64,000 nt of DNA from Carya illinoinensis (Eukaryota; Streptophyta; Magnoliopsida; Fagales; Juglandaceae): the NCBI RefSeq assembly GCF_018687715.1, contig NC_056752.1, forward strand, positions 50,004,653 through 50,068,652, read 5' to 3'. How positions within the stretch are numbered: position 1 is the stretch's first letter; each line of letters opens with the position of its first letter. Below the pieces are notes generated by a model. It had not been told where the DNA came from. It saw only the letters and a list, made by a program, of their open reading frames with translations, and did no database searches. The translations under genes were made by a program, and so were the position numbers. This document shows positions 50,061 to 64,000 of the stretch, in pieces.

Positions 50061-52998
50061 GAGTCAAAAAAAACATCAATCACTTTTGAAAATATTCAAA
50101 TAAAACATGCAAATGTGAAATATGACAATCAATCATCTTTAATATTTTCAAAGTTCAAACATTTAATCATGTAATACACATGTGAAAGATGATAATCAAT
50201 CATCTTTCATAATTTTTAAATTTAATTTTTAAAATATTCATACACATGTTGAAAATATATTTTAATATTTTATGATAAAATATTAATTTTGAGTCTTAAT
50301 TCTAATTTCAAATTTTTAAGAGATTTATAACATTATTTTATGACTTTAATGTGAACTTATTCCCTTCTTGTTCATACTTATTTTCTTGATGTGCTTGATT
50401 CCATTGTATAGATAAATTGAGTTTGAAACTCTTTTATTTTTTAAATTTATTTGTTATTATCAAAATTTATGTGTAGATATATAATTACACAAAATTTAAA
50501 ACCTTAAGTTCACGAATTTATTTTATTTAATTGTTAAGAAAATAATTATTAGTGAATTTATATATTTTTTTAAAATTTTTTTTTAATGAATAAGAATGTT
50601 AAAAAAATATTTAAAAGAAATTAATATACAAAAAGGAATAAACAAGTTGTAATTGATAATCTAAAGGAAAAAAAACATCGGTGGTACTAGATTACAAAAA
50701 CTAGGTATGGCCATTGACAAGCTATGTTTTTCAGTTCACGACAGTCGAGCTTCACATGGTGTGATAAAGTTATTCCCTTTTGTACGTTACAGCTAGCTCG
50801 CTCGGACCTTTTGACTAGAAAGCGATCCCAATCTTGTAACATCTTTGATGACGTTAGCAACTTTGGTACCTACTTCTTGTGCAGGATCACCGTACGTACT
50901 CCGTTCACATTATATATAGAAGCCTGCTACGTATACAGAAGAATCTTCTACGGAAAACGGATGTGTTTGGTACAAGATTATCTCAATTCTTTTTAACACT
51001 TCTTATTATTATTTATTATTTTATTATTTATTTTTATTATTATTTATTATTTTATTATTTTTTTTACATACTTTTTATTATTATTTACAACTCTTCTTAA
51101 CATTCAAACCCACCCAAGCCACGCTAGTGACTCCGCTGGGGCCACCGCGAATAGTTAAATTTTTTTTTTCTTTTTTCTTTCACCATTTTTGTAAATTATT
51201 TAAAAAATTTTTAAAAATTAAAAAAATCACATATTCATTTAAAAATATTTACTTAATCACTAAGTTATAAATAAATAAATAACCAGTAAAGAATTTGGGT
51301 AAGTATTATCTGTTAATAATAATATTTTCTTTAGAGCATTTACATCACATTTTTCATAAAATTTCTCATAATTTAACTAAAAAGTATATTCCTTAAAATT
51401 TTTTCTTAAATTTTACTCATCTTTCAAAAATTTCCTACATCTCATTCTCTATCATTTTTCTATTTTATTAAAATAATATTTCTTTATTATTTCTTTATTA
51501 CTTTTTTCTTTCACTTCTATTTACAAATTTAACTACCCAATATTTTTTCTTATTTTTTGAATTATTACTTTAGTGAATATTTTAAACAAAAATTTAAATT
51601 ATTTTTTGTGGGCATGATAAAATTTTTATAATTAATTTTTTTATATTTTCGTAATTATTTAAATTATTTTGAAAATTATTATTTAAAACTATAATAAATA
51701 TGAGTATAATAGAATGTGTAGATGATTGGAAGTAGATAAATATAATAAAAAGTGTAAATAATTAAAATAAAATATTAATAAAAATTAATATGATGATGTA
51801 CAGTAATTTTCCAAATAGGATGTACAATAATTCTCTAAATATAAAAAATTACAATACATTTCATAAATAATTTTTCCGAAATAAAGATCCGTACGTAGAT
51901 ATCATTTTAAGTAAAATTCTAAAATTTCTATCGAATTACGAGTACAAGTACCGTTTGCGGTACCAAATAGAGATTCTTATATATATTCTCAAGCCACTTG
52001 TGCACGCAGGGGGTGGGACATTCATATATAAATGGTTGTGTTTTTTAATGGCCGCCCGTCATGTTTCCTGAAATACCTCGCTCCCACAGCAATTTTTGAG
52101 CTGGCCGGGTGTATATATAGGTGGGCAACGTCTAAGCACATTCGTTCCAGTATATAGAAGTATTATTTTGAAAAATTAAATTTCTTTTATTAATAATGTA
52201 ATATTTAAAAAAATAATAATTTTTAACATCAAATAGTAAGATACACTTAAATAAATTTTAAAGTAGTTAGAATTAAAATTTTATTATTTACTACTACGTG
52301 TATTTCTAGGTAATGGCTGGAAACAACAAATACGTGAAAAAAAAAACTTGAACCAAAACTATGCAGTGCAGGAGACAATCCGTTAATAATAAAGTAACGT
52401 ACAGAGCATATTTTCTTAGTTTAATAAATAGATTATTTTTAAAAAGTGATATAATCTTTATAAATAAATAAAATACTAAGATTTTTAAAATATATTATTA
52501 TTTGATTTTAATGTTTTATAATGAATTTAAAATGATAAATAAATAATATTTTATTTGAATAATTGTATTTGTAAATATAGTTGGTAAATAGATTTAAACT
52601 TAATTATTTTATATTTCTTTTATATATATATATAAGGAATGAATAGAAATTTTAAATCACATATATAAATTAATATTTAATATAAATTTATATATAAATT
52701 ATAATTTATATAAAACATCATATATATATATATATAAAATAGGATATAGAATATATATAATTTATTTAGATATATATAATAGAATATATATTTGTTGATC
52801 GCTGCGACGCTGCCTTGATGGAGAGAAAGGGGGTGGCTTCTAATAGGGGAGAATCGGGGTAACCCGTAACAGAGAGATGGAGAATGGGAGAGAGAGATTT
52901 GAAGGATAAAGAGATGGGGTTTGGGTGTACGCGGTTCATTTTGGGTTTTCATGAAATGACTACGTGGCACGTTATATATTTGTGAAACGCTGCTAGAT
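50061..52998. other. AT-rich spacer without a supported gene
   Basis: Very AT-rich, with poly-T and ATTATTATT stretches. GA-rich sequence at 52810-52920 precedes the left copy of a 28-bp direct repeat (52920-52947). I see no gene. Confidence 0.5.
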
Positions 52999-54316
52999 GG
53001 TCGGGCTATTTAACTGAGAATAGCAGCCCTCCAATCACAACTTGCCACGTCAGTAATTCTACCTAAAGTACAATAAACCTTATCACACTAGATCTTCATG
53101 AATTGGAAACACCTTCATCCTCACCCTGCGATACGATCACTTTAACAACTGAAACAAAACCATAAATCCAAACTGATTGGCTCGCCACGTTTCCATCACC
53201 CATCTCTTTGTCATTTTTTTCCCATTGAATCATGACATTGTCAAATTCATCTACTAGTCCAGAGCCTAGTTTTTGCAGGCAATTACATACTCTCAATTTC
53301 TCTTATCGCAAAAACACACACAAATCCAAACTGAGACTTGACTTTGGACTTCTCCTGTCGTTCCCATTGTTCCAGTCGTTCCCATCATTCCCATGGTTTT
53401 TTTTTGTCTGTCGCCATCTCCCATTCAGAGTAGCCCATATTCTGTCGCCTATCTCCCCGTTCAAACCAAATTGGTCGTCGCCCATCGCCATGTTGGACAC
53501 CGTCATTGTTAATGGATCACATTAGTGGATTGGTAGATTCACAATTTCTCTTAACACAAAAAAATACCCAAACCCAAACTACACTAAATATCACAAAAAA
53601 TCACCCAAACCCAAAAATCATTCCAAATTGCAATCATTATTATCAGAAAGCTGAATATGTAGAAGGTTTCAATTCCAAGATTTTATTGGCAACCAAACAG
53701 ACACAATCCAATACCTCACTCTCACAGAAACCCCAACTTTGCTATTTTTTTTCCTCTTTTCATTTATTTTCTCCCCAATGAACCATAGGAAAAATAGGGG
53801 ATAATGAGTTGAGGAAATTTATGATGGTCTGGTGTAAATGGGTGAAGGAAGTGGATTGGATTTCGAAGAGATGGGAATTGAAGGGTTCCACAGTAGAATT
53901 GATGGCCTCTTCGACGGCATTCTGGTAGAGCTGCGCTTGTTGGATGCTATGCGAGAGTGCGAGCTCCATCCAGGGGGGTGCCACCGTTTGGGTCAAGCTC
54001 CGTCCGTGCATTGTTGTGGGTCGAGCTCCGTCCGTGCCACTGCCTGGGTCAAGCCCATCGGTGCCACCGTCTGGCTCAACTACCGTCGGGAATGAGTGTG
54101 GGGACAGAGTTGAAGACGAAGAAGTGAGGGAGGGTTTGAAAACGAAGAAGTGAGGGGTGTATGAGTCTCAATCGGGTGTATGTAAATGCAAGATAAAAAT
54201 AATAAGCAGCTTACGTGGCATCGGGCTATTGGAGGGCTGTTCTTCTCAATTAAATAGCCGGACCACTTTCCAAATTAACTCTATATATTTTGGGTGTACG
54301 CGGTTCATTTTGGGTT
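52920..54316. repeat. 28-bp direct repeats bracketing a TIR element
   Basis: The string starting TTTGGGTGTACGCGGTTCAT is present, perfect over 28 bp, at 52920-52947 and 54289-54316, one outside each end of the element at 52999-54264. Confidence 0.85.
52999..54264. mobile_element. Terminal-inverted-repeat DNA element, non-autonomous, 1.27 kb
   Basis: Ends 52999-53035 and 54228-54264 are inverted copies of 37 bp with 4 mismatches, beginning GGTCGGGCTATTTAA and GGTCCGGCTATTTAA. Both are followed inward by GCCACGT after a few bases. The interior has short open frames on both strands, none recognised, and no transposase. No target duplication was seen at these boundaries, so superfamily (MULE or hAT) is open. 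Confidence 0.7.
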
Positions 54317-55969
54317 ATTATTGCCTAAGTTCCAAGTCTGGAAAAAAGAATACCCAAGTCTGGTTGGCTTCCTTTGTGCGTGGTGGTGGACATCGAACGA
54401 GGAGCAACACGGCTACAGTTGCTACCATGAAAGGATGGCAATGGCTTCGAGGGATTGTGTGAGGTGGGGGTTGGGATACGACGTTCTCCTTTGCGAATTC
54501 TTATTTTTCAAAGTTTTGTTTTTTAATAAGAAATATGAAAAGCCAGTATTTGGTGCACAATCAATACAAGAGATTGCTTGTACACAGAAGAACTGCTTGA
54601 ATTACCACCTCGAGTTTGAAGAATAGTGGTTTCTCTTGCATGTGAAAAATGATAAACACAATAATTTTTATGATAAATTTCATAACCACGTTTTAAAATG
54701 AGGATATTGCTGTAAAATACTTTATTAAAATAGTATCACTTTGCAAAATATTTTCATTTTACCTCACTTTATAATGACGTGTTGTAAAATATATATATTA
54801 TGAAAAATATTATGTGGGTATCATTACTCATCTCTTATTTATATGTTTTTTTTTAATTTCTGAGGTTTTAAATTTAGAAAGAGGGACGGAGAGCTTTGGA
54901 GTTTACTCCAAGAGGTATTGTTTTATAAATCTGGGGTGAACTTTGCTAAATTTTAGTCATTCTGAATCCTGGTAAGATATTGCGACATATCCAGCATTTA
55001 TTACCCAAAAAGACATTTCTAGCAATAAAAAAAACCAGATAAATCATAAAAAATAAGAATAAAAATAATGAGTATGGCACATCAGCAATACAAATGGGAC
55101 CATACGTGGAGCCACAAAGAGATTAGCAACATGACATATCAGCATAACAAGTGGACCATGGGACAACATAGGAATAGAAAGTTTAAAATTTTAAAAAGTT
55201 GAATTATTTATTATATTTTATGTAAAAATTTTAAAAAATTATAATAATAAGATGAAGTCATTTCTGTATCCAAATTAAACAAACAAAATGATGTTTACAA
55301 CTTCTAAGAAGGATATAGTACTCATATCAGGGACCCAAAAGAACCCTAGCATGGGTTATCTGCTTAATTCTGATGGATGAGTTTGCCACATATATTAATG
55401 TTCAATCGGCCATTGCAGTCATCTTTTTGGTCCTTAGATACGTTGGGGTCCCCCTCAATCCATTACAACAGTACTGGCATGGCTACAGAGCTAGAATGCC
55501 TGGCCGGGCCTCTTGCTTCCCCAAAAGAAACTAAAGAAGAAGAAGGAAAGAAAGAAGAAAACAGAACTTTGTAGCCTGAAAATGAATTTGTGTGGGTCAG
55601 ACTACTTATAAAGCATGCAATCTGATATTCCATATTAATGTGATGAACTCGTAACGTGACAGAAGCATTCGATATTATTGGTGCAAGTAAAGGGGAGCAA
55701 TTTCATTTCTACAGTACTACACAATCTCCTAAATGGCCCTCATGAACCTTTTGCCACCTGCTGATCATATATGCATGCAGGAAGTAATGAAGACTTCCTG
55801 CCTACTAGTACTGATATATGCGCGCATGCTGTTGAACGGAGCAACGAAGAAGTTATATAATTTTAAAAACTATATTTGACGAAAATATTTTCATGGATTT
55901 CTTGTTTATTTTGTGCACTTAAAAATAACATTTATTTGGGTTTGAGACGGTTAATATTATATAGTCGTT

Positions 55970-56090
55970 TTGAAAAATAGTGAAATTTACTGTTAAAAAA
56001 TTATTATTTTTCGTGTAAATCTCATATTTATTTATTTTTAAAGTAATTACACTATATTTACACACTAATATTACAACTATTATTTTTCAT
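55970..56090. repeat. Family C AT-rich dispersed repeat, another copy
   Basis: Shares TCTCATATTTATTTATTTTT and neighbouring order with 6590-6725. Ends are uncertain. Confidence 0.45.
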
Positions 56091-56690
56091 GTATTAGATC
56101 TATCATGTGCACCTATATAGAGCCAGTGGATAAATCAAACTAGTTAGCTAGTCATTATCACGTTCTTCAACAATAAATACAAATATTAAATACTAATTAG
56201 TCTAGTGACAAATACCTAATCAACGAACGAATTTAATCAATTTAATTGAATGTGGACGCGCGAGTTCCACATGCATGCCAATCAAATGGTCATAAACGGT
56301 AGACACGATATTGATTTGTTCATGCCACATTATTATAATATATGGAACGTGCCATCATTGATAGATATTGGTCTTAAACCAAGCTAATTATAAATTATAT
56401 TATATATAGTTAATAATTTTAAAAAATAATTTTGTTATTAGACATGACGTACCAACATTGTCATCTCTCTCTCTCTATAGATTTTTTTTTTCAAACTCAA
56501 AATTATCTTGTTCTTACTCCTGCGTCATGCATTCATTCTCTTCTACTCCAAGATTTCTTTAAAGGTGTGTGAATGGTGGACTTTGCTTTAGGATAATAAT
56601 TCGAAGCTTATAAATCATAAAAAGTAAGTAATATTGGTAAAAGTGGGCCGGCAATGAAAAAGCAGCTTCTATATCTACATATACATATAG

Positions 56691-56860
56691 GGAAAAATAT
56701 AGTTATAAACATAATTATATACTAATCTGTACATCAATATGATGTGATTGATCAAAAAATAGATTTTATTAAAAACAGTGTTAATTTAAATTTTAAATAT
56801 GAATAAATCAATATTAATACACAGATTAATATGCGATTATGCTTGTATATAATAAAACTT
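56691..56860. mobile_element. Family B MITE, copy 4
   Basis: About 170 bp from GGAAAAATATAGTTATAAAC to GCTTGTATATAATAAAACTT. Its two ends pair as imperfect inverted repeats of about 45 bp. Confidence 0.7.
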
Positions 56861-57966
56861 TACATATATATATATCATGTGGTGGTAAAGAGTTTGATTT
56901 GCGATTATTATTCTAATTTGGTTTTTGTTTAATTAATGATAGAAGATGAGCTAATTTGCAATAAAATAAAATTTGGAATCCTCTCGATCTTTTCAGCGCG
57001 CAACTTCTGCATGCGTGACAAAAGAGGTCTCCTTCTCAGAAAATGATATCTCGCCAATCACCGGCCAGCTGCATGCAACATATATGATTCCCTGTCTTTT
57101 TTCTTTTCGGATCAAACAAGTAACTATCGCCCATCTCCCATCCTTCTTTTTGGGCAAATAGAGAGATCTTTACACCAATCTTTAAAAAAAAAAAAAAAAA
57201 ACAATGGAATTATAGCGCGCCTTAATTAATCCCCTCCTTAATTATAATTAAGCAGACCTTATAACCCTTAATTTTGACCCCAAATTATTTTGAATTCAGC
57301 GGTTAATTTAATTAAAGATGATTTATTTGGATGTCTCCTCCGCTGATCATCTCCATTTCTGTTTAGACCACGTACGTACAGTACGTACTGCATGCCAATA
57401 TTTTTAGTTATGCCACAATAGTTATAAAAAAAGGTCCATTTAATGGGGAGGATGATGAGTATGACACCTAGCTAAGCTTATCTGCATGCAATGGTTCTCT
57501 ATCGCGCTAATTAAATTAAACGAGACAATGCATGCTTTTGCTTTCTTTCAACTTCGTGCATGATGTGTATGTGTTGGCATGCATGCAGTTATCCCTTTGA
57601 GAACCAGAGAGACCTTCCACTGCTGGTGCCCAATGATACCGGATAAAAGGATTAGATCACCCTATCAATATCCCAGAATGCAAGAGAGATTCTGACCTTT
57701 CACTACTACTTTGATTTTCATTTTTCATAATTTTGTTATATATATATATAATATAGTACTGTATATGCCGATAAATTAGAGTTTATCTTTTTGCTTAGCG
57801 ATCAGATCGCCACATATTCAATTTCGGCCTGATAATTAGGAAGAGCCATATCCGTATATGCAGCTCTAGCTAGCTCTCTCATGTAGTCCCTACATCATCT
57901 ATCATGTCAATACTAATTTGTGTCCAGACTTTCATGCAGACGATCAGTGCTTGTGGGGTGTTAGGC

Positions 57967-58163
57967 CTTCATTTGGCTACACAGCACAATCAGTCTTATC
58001 TTTATTTAATCATTATAACATTTTCAAACTCTCACATAAAATACAATAAACGATTCAATTTTTTTAAATTTTAAAATATAATTAAAATTAAAATATATAT
58101 TTTAATAATATTTTATTCAACTTTAATTTCATCTCATCTGTTTAACCAAACAAAACCTTAATT
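57967..58163. mobile_element. Family A MITE, copy 5
   Basis: Left end GGCCTTCATTTGGCTACACA and inverted right end TGTTTAACCAAACAAAACC, with the AT-rich family core between them. This copy defines both ends best. Confidence 0.7.
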
Positions 58164-58473
58164 TCTACCCATTTGCATGTACCTATTCAATTAGGGGTGC
58201 CACCCACACTGGGGCAAATTGGCCCCTGATTATGTCTATCTCCTTCCACCCACTGATGGGCACCAAGGTCAAGGGATTTCATTCCCGCGAGTTCATATCA
58301 CCCACTCATGGGAAACACCAATAAATCACCAAAACTTGAAAAACAACAACAAATCCGAAAAAAATCTCCACCCTATCTACAACAAATCTGTAGATCTTTA
58401 CAAAAAAAAATCGAAACACAACAACAAAAACTCAAAACAATGATATGATAGCAAAATACGGTATACCTCAAGG

Positions 58474-58475
<2 letters not shown>

Positions 58476-58531
<56 letters not shown>
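58476..58531. repeat. (GA)28 microsatellite
   Basis: Uninterrupted GA dinucleotide run of about 56 bp in non-coding sequence, followed by GA-rich sequence to about 58640. Confidence 0.95.
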
Positions 58532-58534
<3 letters not shown>

Positions 58535-59747
58535 CAATGACGAAGAGACTCAAGAGAGATTGAGAGGGGTGAAAAGCAATGAGAGTCGTCAGTAGGGAGA
58601 GGGGGAGAAGGAAAGAGATAGAGAAAGGGAAAATAAAGATCGACGGGGGAAAGAGGGAACAGGATATGGTTAGGTTTTAACCTAATCCTAAATGACGTTG
58701 TTTTCGACATTTATTTGAAATAATAAATAAAACATAAGATAGAACGATGTCGCTTTATTAATAAATTTATATATATTTATATATAATTATAATTATTTTG
58801 GGTTGGGCTATGGGGTGCCAGGCCCTTCCCCACCTTTCACAAAAGAGGGCAGGGTACCCCGACCTCGCATCGGACAGGTTAGCCCACTCCTACCATGCAA
58901 GGTGGGGTGGTGGAGGGCAAGTGGACGGGGCGTGGTTCCCCCTACATGCAATTGCCTTATCTACAATGTCAATATTAAATAATGTCGTAGACTACGATAG
59001 TATGACGACAAAAGACAAGGTTTTTGAAATTTTTTCTAATCTAATTCAAAAATTGACATGTATTTCTTGATCATGTGAAAAGATACATTTTATTTTAATG
59101 AAATGGCACATGCAATGTTTTACAATTAATACTTTTAAAAAATTATGTGTTTGACCTTAGACATTTTTCATATTTATAGATAGATTGGCACAATTTTATG
59201 GGCTACTCCTACACTAGTGCCCGCTTGAGGAGGTCCCAAACGGAGTGTTGCAAAGGGTCGAGCTGACATGGGATGTTCTGATTCTTATGGGCCCGTCCTG
59301 ATCTTACGTGGGCGTGATTATTTCATTGGGCTTCTTTTTCTCTTTTATGGGGGTTTACTATAATAATGCTATGTTAGCGGGCCCTCCGGGTGTGTGCTGG
59401 GGTTTCTACAATTCTATTGGAGTGAGTGGGTTTCTAAACCCAACAGCCCAGCTTCCCCACCCATATGACCTTGAGGGAGGGTCCAAATTACTCCAAAAGC
59501 CCCAAATGTTCACCTGTCAATGCTGTCATCTTTTTACTGGAGATTTTTCCCACCCGATACATTTTCGCGTAGCGTTAGCCATTACCGCGCAAGACTTCCT
59601 TGATCCCTCCTCTCCCTCGTTGCTCTTCTTCTAGCACCAGCTGGTTCTTCTTCTACTTGTTCCTAAAGCCTTCTAAAATCCTTCATAAATTCTCAATCTA
59701 TTTTCTGTCAAAGTCCATTGCGATAACCTTGTAGCAACACTCGCATC
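58532..59747. other. Region upstream of the RH20-like helicase
   Basis: GC-richer segments near 58800-58950 and 59200-59640 carry frames of 90 and 108 codons with no recognised domain. The last about 200 bp before 59748 should be leader and promoter of the helicase gene. Confidence 0.4.

Positions 59748-64000
<4,253 letters not shown>

Larger units (their letters stand above)
54317..58470. other. Spacer with MITEs, no supported gene
   Basis: AT-rich, with a family A-like piece (55165-55285), a family C piece (55970-56090), a family B MITE (56691-56860) and a family A MITE (57967-58163). CATGCATG-type words are frequent at 57400-57600, and a near-palindrome of GTACGTAC units lies near 57370. 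Short frames at 55377 and 56973 look random. Confidence 0.45.

Noticed and set aside
53096..53781. Frames of 66-97 codons inside the TIR element
   Set aside because: Low complexity, both strands, no transposase or host-gene similarity that I can recognise.
59308..59634. 108-codon frame upstream of the helicase
   Set aside because: No domain; lies where the helicase promoter and leader should be.

Overview
This is a stretch of a plant nuclear genome, from a eudicot and probably a woody species. The evidence is the set of intron-rich genes with GT-AG introns and clear plant orthologues, AT-rich spacers, and abundant plant transposons (CACTA, Ty1/copia, TRIM, L1-type LINE fragments, MITEs). The species cannot be fixed from sequence alone; a Fagales-type tree is a guess. 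There is no operon logic here. The genes are independent transcription units.

Five protein-coding genes are supported, and I set exon boundaries by hand from splice signals, reading phase and family conservation. (1) An RHD3/Sey1/atlastin-type ER-shaping GTPase lies on the minus strand with its start at 5540; it runs off the left edge. (2) A nine-transmembrane TM9SF protein, closest to TMN7, lies on the plus strand at 12549-17371 in 7 exons, 641 aa. (3) An unrecognised, probably plant-specific membrane/coiled-coil protein lies on the minus strand at 18656-23705 in 5 exons, 424 aa. (4) A GH35 beta-galactosidase with a C-terminal lectin-like domain, a BGAL1 orthologue, lies on the minus strand at 25756-32343 in 19 exons, 840 aa. 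(5) A DEAD-box RNA helicase of the RH20/p68 type lies on the plus strand from 59748; it runs off the right edge. RHD3 and TMN7 are divergent, TMN7 and the unknown gene are convergent, and the unknown gene and BGAL1 are in tandem.

The middle, 32.4-59.7 kb, is gene-poor and built from mobile elements. A 3.4-kb CACTA element (34560-37961) has 3-bp TTT target duplications and carries about 19 perfect copies of a 10-bp palindrome. Only 75 bp to its right is a complete but dead Ty1/copia element (38037-43055) with two 275-bp LTRs, an adjacent primer-binding site and polypurine tract, and a 5-bp target duplication. Further right are an LTR-like fragment, a degenerate tandem array and a terminal-inverted-repeat element (52999-54264) nested between 28-bp direct repeats.

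The gene introns hold smaller insertions: at least four 5'-truncated LINE insertions (three with intact target duplications, one of them only about 18 bp), a 447-bp TRIM and a 308-bp MITE in the helicase intron, four poly-G tracts of 18-23 G, and a long GT/GA microsatellite next to a splice donor. Three dispersed AT-rich MITE families recur across the window. No rRNA, tRNA, CRISPR or prokaryotic features were seen.
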